64,000 bases of DNA from Shewanella sp. HN-41 (GCF_000217915.1 NZ_AFOZ01000014.1:1-64000); one strand, 5' to 3'; numbered from the stretch's first letter, positions 1 to 8,915 are shown. Numbers and translations are program-made. Notes: generated by a model from the sequence alone, not told the origin.

Positions 1-48
1 AAAAGCGAGGGAATAATCCCGTTGAGTTCGTTTGGTTGTTGATTTCAT
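1..48 (-). CDS. IS3-type transposase OrfA, N-terminal fragment
   Basis: Sixteen codons are visible, beginning MKSTTKRTQRDYSLAF, with GGAGAG five bases before the ATG. The basic start followed by RDYSLAF is typical of the helix-turn-helix OrfA of IS3-family elements that bind the inverted repeats. The rest lies outside the window, so integrity and the frameshift to OrfB cannot be judged. Confidence 0.6.
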   Translation of the reverse strand, partial: MKSTTKRTQRDYSLAF

Positions 49-100
49 TACACTCTCCAAATAAAGATTGAAAAGTGTCAACGCTATTTAGGACGGGTCA
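1..100 (-). mobile_element. End of an IS3-family insertion sequence (continues beyond window start)
   Basis: Read on the minus strand from base 100, the element begins TGACCCGTCC, a terminal TG as in IS3-type inverted repeats. About 50 bp of leader with a GGAGAG ribosome site follow, then the start of an OrfA-like transposase gene. The element extends off the left edge, so the other inverted repeat and the target duplication cannot be seen. It lies only 9 bp beyond the terminator of the next gene. The IS3 assignment rests on the terminal bases and on 16 residues, so the exact element is not named. Confidence 0.7.
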
Positions 101-108
101 AAGGCATT

Positions 109-144
109 AAAAAAGGCTTTCTATCTGGATAGAAAGCCTTTTTT
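109..144. terminator. Bidirectional terminator, 17-bp perfect stem
   Basis: A-run and GGCTTTCTATC (109-125) pair with GATAGAAAGCC and a T-run (128-144). It ends transcription of the esterase gene on the minus strand and separates it from the insertion sequence. Confidence 0.85.
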
Positions 145-172
145 ACTCATACGTTAACCATCAAAGATAGCG

Positions 173-1088
173 CTAGGGTGTTTTTACAATATTGGCTACT
201 TGTACCATGGCATCCCGAGCGGAGCGGCTCACTCCCGAGAGTTGGAAGAAACCATGGATCACCCCAAGATAACGGCGGCAGTGGGCATTTACGCCGGCAT
301 CTAACAGATTGCGAAACAGCTGCTCACCTTCATCGACGAGCGGATCAAATTCCGCCGTAATGATATGGGTTTCGGGCAAGCCCGCTAGATCATCGCTACG
401 CAGTGGACTGGCTTCGACATCGGTTCTGGGGTGCCAATCGAGGTACATATCGAACCCTGTGAGCAAAGTATCGCGGGTGATTATGAATTTTTCGCCATTG
501 TCGCTATAGCTCTGGCTCTTGGCGGTCGCATCCAGCATTGGATAGATAAGCACTTGTTTTTGCGGCAACCATTGTCCCTTTGCTTTTAAACGCAGGCAAG
601 TGACTAGGGCTAAATGTCCCCCCGCACTGTCACCCATCAGGGTGATATTGGCGTTATTGCCACCCCATAGGTGGCAATGTTGATGCACTACATTGGCGGC
701 ATGGAAGGCGTCATCATGGGCGGCAGGGTACACATGTTCTGGTGCGAGGCGATAGTGAGCAGCAATCACTAATGCGCCCGCATCATTGGCGAGTTTACGC
801 AGTTGTTGATTGTGGGTCTCAACCCCCACTGACAAAACAGCCGCCATGGTAGTAAATCACCACGGGTAAATCCTTTGCCGCCGAGGGTTTGAAGAGGGTC
901 AATTCTACGCCATCGATTGAAACCGGTTGAACTTCAAACACCTCTTCAATCTCACCAGCTAATATTGTGCTATTGATATATCCTTGGCGCCGTTCTTCTA
1001 TGGTCTGTTCCCGCACCGATGGGCACCCTGCAGCGATAAACTCGCTGACCAACTGTTTGATACCGTCTTCTAAATAGAGTTGGGCCAT
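173..1088 (-). pseudogene. HSL-family alpha/beta hydrolase (esterase/lipase), frameshifted
   Basis: Two reading frames together make one hormone-sensitive-lipase-type esterase of about 305 residues. The first frame (1088 to about 819) holds the N-terminal part and the oxyanion motif HGGCFVSGG, then stops. The second (down to 173) continues with ETHNQQLRK, HYRLAPEHVYPAA, the nucleophile elbow GDSAGG, the DPL acid region and the final HGF histidine. The frames join at a GGGGGTT run near 826-832. Restoring two bases would recreate the usual spacing between HGG and TH; removing one G would also fuse the frames. The ATG at 1088 is preferred to the upstream TTG because AGGGGG precedes it. Substrate is unknown; family members cleave short acyl esters. 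It is either a recent pseudogene or a homopolymer sequencing error. Confidence 0.8.
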
Positions 1089-1410
1089 TTTTCCCCCTAG
1101 GATCAATTAGTACAGCCAAACTAGGCTATATAGCGTAGTAGCCGGAGTGTAGCTAGCATAGGATAAAATGGATAGCGCCTCGGTTAGAAAATGTTTATTG
1201 GGTACCATAATGCCATCGGAGCCGTCTGTTAGACGGCTTGGGACTCAGTGAATGGCAGTGCCAAGTGGGTCCTATCAATGCGTGTAGTCGCAATGAATAC
1301 GGTTGCAATAAATATTTGCTGATTGAGCTAAATCGCTAAAGGTAACAAAATACTCGATTAGAACGATGGCTAGCGGCGTCGTGACCCTCTTCCCTAAGGT
1401 AGGATTTTTC
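1089..1410. other. Intergenic region between divergent esterase and MATE genes
   Basis: About 320 bp without a convincing gene. The only structure I see is a 7-bp hairpin, GCCGTCT/AGACGGC, at 1221-1237 with no T-run. Promoters for both flanking genes must lie here, but none stands out. Confidence 0.5.
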
Positions 1411-2775
1411 GTGGCAAAAGTTCCTAAAACATTACAGCAACGCATGGGCATTGTGGCCCTCACTTGGCCGATTTTTGTCGAAACTTTGCTGCAATCCTTA
1501 CTTGGGATCAGCGATATTTTTATGCTCAGCCATTATTCCGATAATGCGGTTGCGGCGGTGGGGCTCACCACTCAACTGATGTTCTTTATGATGGTGATGT
1601 CCATGATGGTGAGTACGGGTGCCAGCATTTTGATCAGCCAGAACAATGGTGCCGGCAAAGTACAACAGGCAACCGATGTTGGGGTGGCGAGTGTCGTCCT
1701 GAGTCTGGCCCTTGCCCTGCTAATGGGTCTATCGATGTTTTTTGGCGCTAGGGGCATTATCCATTTATTTGCCCTCGAGCCCCATGTGGCGGGCTTTGCC
1801 TACGATTATTTAGTCATTTGTGGCAGCTTGAGCATAGGTTTAGTGATGAACATTGCCTTTGCCGCCATTTTGCGTAGCTATGGTTTTACCCGCTCGGCCA
1901 TGTTAGTCACCTCTAGCACTGGCTTGCTGAATGTTATTGGTAACTATATCGCCCTGTTTTCTCCCTTTGGCATACCCGTTTATGGGGTAACAGGCGTGGC
2001 GATTTCCACTGTGACCAGCCAAATTATCGGTGCCTTGATTATGCTGGTGGTGATCCGCAGTAAAAAGATCCCACTGCCGATGCTGCGACTTAAGCTATTA
2101 CCCCACAGTACCTATTGGAGCGTGATGCGTATTGGCCTGCTCAATGCTGGCGAAATGCTGTCCTACAATATGGCGCAGATGACCATCATCTATTTTATTA
2201 GCCAGATGGGTACCCTATCGCTCACGGCCTACACCTATGGGTTGAACATCAGTCGTTTTATCTATTGTTTTGCGGTGGCACTCGGGCAGGCGACACAAAT
2301 TCAGACCGGATACTATGTTGGCAAACAATGGTTTGAGGAAATCACCACTCGAGTGCAGCGTTACTGCCTAGTGGGCTTTGTCGCCTCACTCGTCATCGTA
2401 TTAGTCTTCTATTGGCAGCGATTCACTATCGTCGGTTGGCTGAGTGAAAATGAGGATGTCATCCAGCTAACGGCATTATTGCTGGCGGGTTCTATCGCCC
2501 TCGAAACGGGGCGGGTGTTTAATCTGGTGATTATCTCGGCCTTAAAAGGTGCGGGTGATGTGGCATTCCCCGTGCGGGTTGGTCTCTTCAGCATGTGGGG
2601 CATAGGGGTCTTATTTGCTTGGTTATTTGGCCTGCACTTAGGCTACGGGGTGCTCGCCGCTTGGCTTGCGGTCGCCGCCGATGAGTGGATTCGGGGTCTG
2701 ATCATGGTGCACCGCTGGCGATCACTCCGCTGGCAACGCTTTACCCGAATTCCACCCGCGGCGGAAGTGCAGTGA
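1411..2775 (+). CDS. MATE-family multidrug/organic cation efflux protein
   Basis: A 454-residue inner-membrane protein with about 12 hydrophobic segments in two homologous halves, as in the MATE (NorM/DinF) exporters that use Na+ or H+ gradients to expel drugs or metabolites. The N-terminus has the family pattern TWPIFVETLLQSLLGISDIFMLS, and ILISQNNGAG lies near residue 75. I chose the GTG at 1411 because AGGA lies six bases before it. An ATG at 1366 in frame would add 15 residues but has no ribosome site. A Rho-independent terminator follows directly. Substrate cannot be told from sequence. Confidence 0.85.
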   Translation: MAKVPKTLQQRMGIVALTWPIFVETLLQSLLGISDIFMLSHYSDNAVAAVGLTTQLMFFMMVMSMMVSTGASILISQNNGAGKVQQATDVGVASVVLSLALALLMGLSMFFGARGIIHLFALEPHVAGFAYDYLVICGSLSIGLVMNIAFAAILRSYGFTRSAMLVTSSTGLLNVIGNYIALFSPFGIPVYGVTGVAISTVTSQIIGALIMLVVIRSKKIPLPMLRLKLLPHSTYWSVMRIGLLNAGEMLSYNMAQMTIIYFISQMGTLSLTAYTYGLNISRFIYCFAVALGQATQIQTGYYVGKQWFEEITTRVQRYCLVGFVASLVIVLVFYWQRFTIVGWLSENEDVIQLTALLLAGSIALETGRVFNLVIISALKGAGDVAFPVRVGLFSMWGIGVLFAWLFGLHLGYGVLAAWLAVAADEWIRGLIMVHRWRSLRWQRFTRIPPAAEVQ

Positions 2776-2792
2776 TAAGTGTGAAGCGCAAG

Positions 2793-2826
2793 CGCAGCCA
2801 CTATCTAGTTAGTCGCTGCGTTTTTT
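2793..2826 (+). terminator. Terminator after the MATE gene
   Basis: CGCAGCCACTA (2793-2803) pairs imperfectly with TAGTCGCTGCG (2810-2820), followed by six T. It lies between convergent genes. Confidence 0.75.
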
Positions 2827-2837
2827 GCTTGAGAAGT

Positions 2838-3266
2838 TTAGGCTTGCTGCTGCAACAGGGTACGGCACAGCTTAATAAAGTCCGATGAGGTGACGATACC
2901 AAGCACTTTTTTATCGGCATCGACGACGGGCAAACAACCGAGTTTGTTTTCAATAAAATATTCCACCACGGCAGTCAAAGGCTCATCGGCGGTTAAGTGT
3001 TGAAACTCTTTGTCCATTACCGTGGCAATGGGGGTGTAGCGTTCCTTGCGGTCGAGCGCCCCTTGGCCGTATTTGTTCAGCATAGACAAGACGCTGGCGA
3101 TCATTTTTTTATGGGTGAGTACGCCAACCAGAGTGCCATCAATTTCGGATATCACAGGTAAGTGGCGCACGCCGCGGGTTTGCATAAGATGATGGGCATC
3201 TTTCAAGCTGGCACCATCGCTAATGCAAATTACGCTCGGGCTCATAATATCGCTGACTTTCATCAT
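2838..3266 (-). CDS. CBS-domain pair protein
   Basis: A 142-residue cytoplasmic protein made almost wholly of two CBS domains (about residues 5-60 and 75-138). It begins MMKVSDIMSPSVICI, and the second domain contains the repeat-like ADKKVLGIVTSSDFIKL. Tandem CBS domains form a Bateman module that binds adenine nucleotides or similar ligands and usually acts as an energy or ligand sensor. There is no fused catalytic domain, so the regulated partner is unknown. AAAGGAA precedes the ATG. It is convergent with the MATE gene and divergent from phoD, and is probably monocistronic. Confidence 0.85.
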   Translation of the reverse strand: MMKVSDIMSPSVICISDGASLKDAHHLMQTRGVRHLPVISEIDGTLVGVLTHKKMIASVLSMLNKYGQGALDRKERYTPIATVMDKEFQHLTADEPLTAVVEYFIENKLGCLPVVDADKKVLGIVTSSDFIKLCRTLLQQQA

Positions 3267-3453
3267 ATAAATTCCTTTCTTGCATCGCTCATTTGCTGGC
3301 TAGATTGCCGTAATATGGGCAGAACTATTTGACTCACCCTTCACCTTTTCGATGGTAGCAGTTTCCGCTTCCACTGTGCCAGCTCTGGATAAATAAAGTA
3401 CGATGTCCAGTATAAGTTTTTGAATTAAAAGAAATCATAAAAGGCTGACAAAG

Positions 3454-3482
3454 ATGTCACAAATGTGTAACAGTGATGTCTC
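3454..3482 (+). promoter_or_regulatory. Candidate PhoB box (three 11-bp-spaced repeats)
   Basis: ATGTCAC (3454), GTGTAAC (3465) and ATGTCTC (3476) are spaced exactly 11 bp apart. This is the geometry and approximate sequence of PhoB half-sites (CTGTCAT-type). They sit 63-91 bp before the chosen phoD start. The match is by eye. Confidence 0.5.
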
Positions 3483-3544
3483 ACAATCTGGGTCTCATTA
3501 GACCTCATACCAGTGAAGCGAAATCTAACAAGGGAATAATAATA

Positions 3545-5311
3545 ATGAATCGTACCGTGACTCGTCGTGATTTTTTGGCTATGTCGGCCAAAGGTGTTGG
3601 TGTTGCAGTGATCTCCTACGGCCTAATGGGCTGTAGTGACAGTGATGATGATAAATCTGTACCAGCGCAGTTTTTACATGGGGTGGCCAGTGGCGATCCT
3701 GCCCCCGATGCGGTGATCCTCTGGACTCGTGTTACGCCTGAATCCGAGGGTGATGTGAAAGTGAGTTGGCAAGTGGCAACGGATGCGGTCTTTGCCCAAT
3801 TAGTGACCACTGGGGAGATGGTCACTAACGCGAACCGTGATTATACGGTCAAGATTGATGCCCGAGGTTTACGCGCGGGGCAAAACTACTTCTACCGCTT
3901 TATGACGGGCGGTAAAACCTCCGAAGTGGGTAAAACCCGCACGCTACCTGAGGGGGATGTGAGTTCTGTGAAGTTGGCCGTGATGTCCTGTGCTAATTTC
4001 CCTGCCGGTTATTTTAACGTCTACGAGTTAGCGGCGGCGCAGGATGACTTAGATGCTGTGGTGCATCTTGGGGATTATATCTATGAATATGCCCGCGGCG
4101 GTTATGCCAGTGAACACGCCGCAGAGCTTGGCCGTGAAGTCTTACCCGCCAATGAGTTACTGACTTTGAGTGACTACCGCACCCGTTATGGCCAGTACCA
4201 TGGTGATGCGAGTCTGCAAAAGTTACACGCCAAAGTGCCCTTTATTACCGTATGGGATGACCACGAAGTGGCCAACGATACCTGGCACGATGGCGCCGAG
4301 AACCATAATGAAGGTGAAGGGGATTTCACCGTCCGTAAAGAAGCGGCACTGCAGGCATACTTCGAGTGGCTACCTATTCGCCCATGGCGCGAAGGTAACC
4401 ATGAAGAGATTTACCGCAGCTTCAGTTACGGTAATCTGGTTGACTTGCATATGCTCGATACCCGCGTATTGGCCCGTGATAAACAGCTCGATTATGCCGA
4501 TTATATGGATGCCACCACAGGGGCATTCGATGGCGAGCGTTTCCTTGCCGATGTGACTTCGACCTCGCGTACCTTGCTTGGTTTGACTCAGCTATTATGG
4601 CTGCAGGGCACTCTGTTACAGGCAACGGGTAAATGGCAGGTTTTAGGGCAACAGATCTTAATGGGTAAGATGTCCTTGCCAGCGGCGATTGCGACCCAGC
4701 AACTGAGCATTCCTCAATTTGCCATGTTAGGGGCATTAGCTAAGTTAGCCGCGCGTGCGGCGGCGGGAGATCCCACTCTTACCGCCCAAGAGCTGCAATA
4801 TCTGCAAGCCAATCAAGCCCTGTTAACGCCCGAGGTCATTGCCCTACTGCAATTACCTTCAATTCCATACAATTTAGATGCTTGGGATGGTTACGCCTAT
4901 GAGCGTGAGGTGATTTTAGGCACGGCCAAATCGAAAAATCACAATCTAGTGGTGATCGCTGGCGATACCCATAATGCCTGGGCAAATGAACTCAATGATG
5001 TCAATGGTGACACTGTCGGGGTTGAGTTTGCGACCAGTTCAGTCTCTTCTCCTGGGCTCGAATATTACTTAAACCTGCCGGCGGAGCAAATTCCAGCGAC
5101 AGAAGCGGCGATTGTGGAGTTAGTCGCCGATCTTAAGTATGCCAACCTTAAGGATCGCGGTTTTATGACGCTCACTTTCACCACGGAGGAGGTGCGCAGC
5201 GATTGGCATTATGTGGACACCATTTTGTCTAAGGATTTCCAAGCCGTCACCGCCCGTAGTTATAGCGCCAAGACCAAAGCTGGCGAGCATAAAATTACTG
5301 CTATCGTCTAG
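3545..5311 (+). CDS. phoD: PhoD-family alkaline phosphatase/phosphodiesterase, Tat-exported
   Basis: A 588-residue exported phosphatase of the PhoD family, which uses a metal centre to release phosphate from phosphodiesters and monoesters. The N-terminus MNRTVTRRDFLAMSAKG carries a twin-arginine motif, and LMGC at about residues 25-28 looks like a lipobox, so it may be a Tat-exported lipoprotein. Typical family motifs follow: ASGDPAPDAVILWTRVTP, VMSCANFPAGYFNVY, HLGDYIYEY, VWDDHEVANDTW and VIAGDTHNAW, supplying metal-binding Asp, Asn and His residues. The start was placed at 3545 because AGGGA precedes it and the Tat signal begins there; a frame open from 3473 would overlap the Pho-like boxes. 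A strong terminator follows the gene. Confidence 0.9.
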   Translation: MNRTVTRRDFLAMSAKGVGVAVISYGLMGCSDSDDDKSVPAQFLHGVASGDPAPDAVILWTRVTPESEGDVKVSWQVATDAVFAQLVTTGEMVTNANRDYTVKIDARGLRAGQNYFYRFMTGGKTSEVGKTRTLPEGDVSSVKLAVMSCANFPAGYFNVYELAAAQDDLDAVVHLGDYIYEYARGGYASEHAAELGREVLPANELLTLSDYRTRYGQYHGDASLQKLHAKVPFITVWDDHEVANDTWHDGAENHNEGEGDFTVRKEAALQAYFEWLPIRPWREGNHEEIYRSFSYGNLVDLHMLDTRVLARDKQLDYADYMDATTGAFDGERFLADVTSTSRTLLGLTQLLWLQGTLLQATGKWQVLGQQILMGKMSLPAAIATQQLSIPQFAMLGALAKLAARAAAGDPTLTAQELQYLQANQALLTPEVIALLQLPSIPYNLDAWDGYAYEREVILGTAKSKNHNLVVIAGDTHNAWANELNDVNGDTVGVEFATSSVSSPGLEYYLNLPAEQIPATEAAIVELVADLKYANLKDRGFMTLTFTTEEVRSDWHYVDTILSKDFQAVTARSYSAKTKAGEHKITAIV

Positions 5312-5336
5312 TCCATACTTTGCATTGCTCCTTCTT

Positions 5337-5360
5337 GGCCACCTTAGGGTGGCCTTTTTT
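5337..5360 (+). terminator. Terminator after phoD
   Basis: GGCCACC (5337-5343), loop TTAG, GGTGGCC (5348-5354), then six T. Confidence 0.85.
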
Positions 5361-5600
5361 GTTCATTTTGTCCTTAAAATGCAAAATAATCGGCTGCTAC
5401 CCCGCAAGTTGTTACTATTACTGCAGCACTGTGGTTTTTTTTGGTATAAAATTCGCTCCCAAAATTCGGCGGTTGCCTACACTTGCTAGGACTCTTGTGA
5501 AGAGAATGCTGTTCTCGTGTTTTGGACGCCGAACAGATCTACTAGGTAAAAGCATTCGCTTTAGTCACCTAAAAATAATTATCACGATGGGGACGGTGTC

Positions 5601-6167
5601 ATGTCAGAAAAGTATTTTGTTACCGCACAGCAACTGCTGGAAGATTCATTTCTATTAGCTTCGCAAGTGTACGAGAGTGGTTTTCGTCCACAGTTTATCG
5701 TCGGAATTTGGCGTGGCGGCGCTCCAATCGGGATCGCAGTTCAAGAATTTTTCGATTTTAAACAAGTCGAAACCGACCATATTTCTGTGCGCACTTCTTC
5801 CTACTACGGTATCGGCACCGACAAACAAAACAAAGAAATCAAAGTGCATGGTTTGCACTACATTGTTGAAAATGCCAATGCCAGCGATGCGCTGCTGATT
5901 GTGGATGATGTGTTTGATTCTGGTCGTAGTATCCACGCATTAAAGGAAAAATTAAGCCAACTGATGCGCTTAAATATGCCACAGGATATTCGTATCGCTT
6001 GCCCTTACTACAAGCCTAAAAATACCGCAGTGCCTTTAAAGCCAGATTACTATATCCATGCCTCTGAAGACTGGTTAGTGTTCCCACACGAAGTGACGGG
6101 CTTAACCCCTGAAGAAATTGCCGAAGGTAAGGGCGATTTAAAAAATATTCAGCATCTTTTTAAGTAA
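5601..6167 (+). CDS. Phosphoribosyltransferase (hypoxanthine/xanthine PRT-like)
   Basis: A 188-residue cytoplasmic type I phosphoribosyltransferase. The PRPP-binding motif is LLIVDDVFDSGRS (about residues 98-110), and FIVGIWRGGAPIG near residue 33 forms the pyrophosphate loop. DYYIHASEDWLVFPHE near the C-terminus resembles the base-binding hood of purine PRTs. Such enzymes salvage free bases with PRPP; hypoxanthine, xanthine or guanine is likely but cannot be fixed from sequence. GGGGA lies eight bases before the ATG. The 130-bp leader contains small hairpins, including GAGAA/TTCTC near 5503-5517 and one around AAAGC/GCTTT near 5550, whose role is unknown. A bidirectional terminator follows. 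Confidence 0.8.
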   Translation: MSEKYFVTAQQLLEDSFLLASQVYESGFRPQFIVGIWRGGAPIGIAVQEFFDFKQVETDHISVRTSSYYGIGTDKQNKEIKVHGLHYIVENANASDALLIVDDVFDSGRSIHALKEKLSQLMRLNMPQDIRIACPYYKPKNTAVPLKPDYYIHASEDWLVFPHEVTGLTPEEIAEGKGDLKNIQHLFK

Positions 6168-6180
6168 AAATAAATGACTT

Positions 6181-6216
6181 AAAAAAGCGTTAACGGTATT
6201 CCGCTAACGCTTTTTT
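6181..6216. terminator. Bidirectional terminator between convergent genes
   Basis: A-run with GCGTTAACGG pairs with CCGCTAACGC and a T-run around a TATT loop, with one mismatch. It can serve both the phosphoribosyltransferase and the glycerophosphodiesterase gene. Confidence 0.85.
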
Positions 6217-6227
6217 GCTTTTATGGC

Positions 6228-7505
6228 CTATAGATCCATGCAGTTTGCATAGTAAGTGACCGTCGCTGGCCAGTCGGAGAACACCCCAATCACACCCACA
6301 TCCTTAGCTAACACATCGAGCAATTCATAGGTATCGCCTTCGTTATCTATGGCATCTGTGATGCTTTGATAGTACCAACCGCCGCCATTTTTCAATAATC
6401 CCGAACGCTCCAGCGACCAAGTGATGATTTTTAGCCCCGCAGCTTTGGCTGCCTTAGCATATTCCGAAGGGATAATTTTCTTATCCGCATCTAAGGTGAC
6501 TAATACCCAGAGTGGCGGCGCAATAATTTCCACGCCTTGGGCCTTTAAATCCGCCATTGATGGCGACCAAGTGGCCGAGTTTTGTGGATCAAAACCGCTG
6601 TTATAATCGTATCTATCATCGAGATATACCGCCTGTTTAGCAAATTCAGGCGCGTTGGCCACCCAGTATTTGATGTCCTCTAGGATAAATGACTGGGGGA
6701 ATACTTGCGAAGCATCGACGCCCGCCGCGGTATATTCATCCAACATTTTTTGGGCGTAATCCTGCTGCGTAAAGCCATCGAAGGGCATAGACACGCTTGC
6801 GGCCTTTAGTTCTGGTGTCATCTTCACGCCAGCTTTTTTAAACATTTCAATGCTTTCGGCATGGGTCATCAAGGTTCCGTTACCCGCATAGAGGTCGGTG
6901 CGCCACCTAGGCGTCGCATTCATAAATTCCTCAACGGTTGTCGCCTTAGGATTTTCTCCCTCCATCTTGCCCCTCAAGGTTTTAAATTCGGCCAAGGTGA
7001 TATCGCTAGTGCAGCAGGTCGCCGAAGCATTGACGCCATTGGCCGGATCGGCAGGAGTGAAGGGGGCCGAGCATTTATTGGCCAGTTCTGGTACGGCTAA
7101 AATGTTGGTCGTGCTGGCAAGATCGCACTGGGAGTGGCGGCAAACTAAGGCTTTATCGGCGGTAAAGGTCACATCGCACTCGAGTATACCCGCGCCCGAG
7201 TCAATGGCCGCCTGGTAAGATTCCTTCGTATGCTCAGGAAATTGCATTGGTGCGCCACGGTGGCCGATAGCAAACTCGCTGCGGTAAAAATGGTCGCTGC
7301 TGCATTGTTCCAAGCGGGTTTTAAGTGTGCTGTCTTGCATTTGGCGCACGAGAAATAGAGGTCTCTCACCGACTTGTGCAGGAACGGGTATGGCTGCGGG
7401 TGGGGTTGCTTCTGTGTTGTTATCGTCACTATTACAACCGGCTAATAAAGCGCTCAAAGCGATTAACAGGCCGAGTGGGTACGACGAAGTAGGGCGTAGT
7501 CTCAT
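6228..7505 (-). CDS. Glycerophosphodiester phosphodiesterase, lipoprotein
   Basis: A 425-residue envelope lipoprotein. The signal peptide ends LLAGC (Cys24). The GDPD domain starts with [14 protein letters not shown] (about residues 80-93), followed by the metal-binding LECDVTF and the catalytic-type RHSQCDL, matching the HRG-E.D-H pattern of GlpQ/UgpQ enzymes. These hydrolyse glycerophosphodiesters to glycerol-3-phosphate and an alcohol. The start at 7505 was chosen because AAAGG precedes it and the signal peptide begins there; the frame is open to 7640 but that extension lacks signal-peptide features. With phoD nearby and PhoB-like repeats upstream, a role in phosphate scavenging is a reasonable inference. 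Confidence 0.88.
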   Translation of the reverse strand: MRLRPTSSYPLGLLIALSALLAGCNSDDNNTEATPPAAIPVPAQVGERPLFLVRQMQDSTLKTRLEQCSSDHFYRSEFAIGHRGAPMQFPEHTKESYQAAIDSGAGILECDVTFTADKALVCRHSQCDLASTTNILAVPELANKCSAPFTPADPANGVNASATCCTSDITLAEFKTLRGKMEGENPKATTVEEFMNATPRWRTDLYAGNGTLMTHAESIEMFKKAGVKMTPELKAASVSMPFDGFTQQDYAQKMLDEYTAAGVDASQVFPQSFILEDIKYWVANAPEFAKQAVYLDDRYDYNSGFDPQNSATWSPSMADLKAQGVEIIAPPLWVLVTLDADKKIIPSEYAKAAKAAGLKIITWSLERSGLLKNGGGWYYQSITDAIDNEGDTYELLDVLAKDVGVIGVFSDWPATVTYYANCMDL

Positions 7506-7887
7506 CAGATTTACCTTTAAGTAATGGTATAACTTACTAATATTCATCAAAAACTCTAAAGTGTTAATGTGACTGAATGAGCCTATTTTTATGACATAAA
7601 CAAGAATATATACCGTCAACGAGACGATTATTTTTGACATTAGCTATCGCGCCATATTGAGATAAACTGACATAGGTGGCGAAGTGTTTGGCGGATGTGA
7701 TAAAGCGGCTTTAGGCCACGGTAAATGGCGCTGGAGGATCTACTCCCCTAAGCGAGCATGAATATTTTCACTCGAACGATCTTTCTTCGCCGAAATCAAG
7801 TAAACTGCGCTCCTTTTGTTTTATGATGAGCGTTTGGTTCGCTTGATAAGACAAACGTGACAAGCATCATTTAGGAAATAGAGCAGA
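7506..7887. other. Intergenic region between divergent GDPD and DUF3622 genes
   Basis: No gene is visible in these 380 bp. Bases 7569-7597 hold three positions at 11-bp spacing on the minus strand: ATGTCAT, a poor middle copy, and CAGTCAC. A -10-like TATGAT at 7822-7827 may serve the DUF3622 gene. Confidence 0.4.
7569..7597 (-). promoter_or_regulatory. Weak candidate PhoB box before the GDPD gene
   Basis: On the minus strand ATGTCAT (7597-7591) and CAGTCAC (7575-7569) resemble PhoB half-sites, 22 bp apart with a degenerate copy between. The position is 64-92 bp before the GDPD start, like the array before phoD. The evidence is weaker than for phoD. Confidence 0.3.
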
Positions 7888-8193
7888 ATGAGCAAGGGCA
7901 AAAAATACGATTTTCGCGTGGCACAGGGCGACAACGGTTGGAAAACTGAAATAACCCGTCGCATGACTTCAACTAAAACGGTTGTGTCTAAAAGTCATGA
8001 TGGCTTTGCAACCGAAGCCGAGGCGCAAGCTTGGGGTCAGGCCGAGTTACAAGTGTTTTTAGGTACATTAGCCGAGCGCAATAAGCGTCGCTCAGAAAAA
8101 CAGGCTAAGGCAAAATTGGCGGCTGCATTAGCGGCTGAAGCGGCAACCGATGCCGATGATTTTGATGACGAAGACGATTTCGACGAAGAATAG
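7888..8193 (+). CDS. DUF3622 family protein
   Basis: A 101-residue soluble protein of unknown function. The N-terminal 65 residues (MSKGKKYDFRVAQGDNGWKTEITRR and on) match my memory of the DUF3622 family of Shewanella and Vibrio relatives. A Lys/Arg/Ala-rich helix follows, ending in a very acidic tail rich in DD and DE. The charge split suggests a flexible or nucleic-acid/protein-contact tail, but that is conjecture. It is followed by a terminator and convergent with azurin. Confidence 0.75.
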   Translation: MSKGKKYDFRVAQGDNGWKTEITRRMTSTKTVVSKSHDGFATEAEAQAWGQAELQVFLGTLAERNKRRSEKQAKAKLAAALAAEAATDADDFDDEDDFDEE

Positions 8194-8219
8194 TCGTGAG
8201 CTGTTACTGTTTATCAAAC

Positions 8220-8244
8220 AAAAAACCTCCATTGGAGGTTTTTT
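8220..8244. terminator. Bidirectional terminator between DUF3622 gene and azurin
   Basis: A6-CCTCC, loop ATT, GGAGG-T6. Confidence 0.85.
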
Positions 8245-8285
8245 GTTTTCAGTCTTCAAACGGAATATCTACTCGAGTAATTCCA

Positions 8286-8762
8286 TTAGGCTTTTAGCTT
8301 AAAGCTGCCCTGCATAATTGCCCAATGGCCAGGGAAACTGCAGAAAAATTGATAAGCTTCCGTCGCGCTCATGCCCGCAGTGCTAAAAGTCACTGAGGTC
8401 GATTCGCCACCACCCACTAAAGCAGTGTGAGCGATAACGCGACTGTCATCGGCTTTTACATAGGCTGCATCGGCACCCGCACTCATACCATCGGTGGCAA
8501 CGGCAGACATATCAGCGGCTTTAGTTAGTACCCAGTTGTGGCCCATGGCCGCTTTTGGCAGGGTACCGGCGTGCGTTAGCGTGAGTGTCACTTCTTTACA
8601 CGTTGCAGGAACAGACAGCTCTTTAGTGTCAAATTGCATCGCGTCTGTTGCAGCAATCTTGAGTTCACATTCGTTAGCACTCGCCTGGCTGGCGACGAAT
8701 AATCCTAGGCCGAGTAGGCTAGCGCTAGTCATATTACGGAAAGTGGTGCTTTTCGCTTTCAT
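8286..8762 (-). CDS. azu: Azurin (periplasmic blue copper protein)
   Basis: A 158-residue precursor with a signal peptide ending ASQASA, so about 129 mature residues, the usual azurin size. The type 1 copper ligands are visible: His in MGHNWVL, then Cys, His and Met in FFCSFPGHWAIM. ECELKIAATDAMQFDTKEL is the standard azurin N-terminus with its disulfide cysteine. It carries electrons in the periplasm between cytochromes and acceptors such as peroxidases or nitrite reductase. The start at 8762 has AAGGAAG six bases upstream; the frame is open to 8801 without a signal. A small hairpin (CGAGCCA/TGGCTCG, 8794-8810) lies in the leader. Confidence 0.93.
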   Translation of the reverse strand: MKAKSTTFRNMTSASLLGLGLFVASQASANECELKIAATDAMQFDTKELSVPATCKEVTLTLTHAGTLPKAAMGHNWVLTKAADMSAVATDGMSAGADAAYVKADDSRVIAHTALVGGGESTSVTFSTAGMSATEAYQFFCSFPGHWAIMQGSFKLKA

Positions 8763-8915
8763 CTGATACTTCCTTATTTTGAACAAGGGTAGCCGAGCCA
8801 TTTTGGCTCGACCGTGCGCCTGCCAGCATAGAGAATCTTTATTAAATGGGAATGAATTCGGTATGTAAATTATGTATATGCAACTTTAGGTTGAAAGCTG
8901 CATCGTTATTGATTG

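Noticed and set aside
1221..1237. Terminator or operator upstream of the MATE gene
   Set aside because: A 7-bp hairpin without T-run and with no repeated copy; not enough to call a function.
4170..4736. Overlapping frames within phoD on both strands
   Set aside because: They are shadows of a well-conserved gene; no ribosome sites or domains.
5480..5600. Purine riboswitch before the phosphoribosyltransferase
   Set aside because: None of the conserved loop sequences of the purine aptamer are present; only simple hairpins.
8794..8810. Terminator between ribokinase and azurin
   Set aside because: The CGAGCCA/TGGCTCG hairpin has no T-run on either strand, so it is treated only as a leader hairpin.
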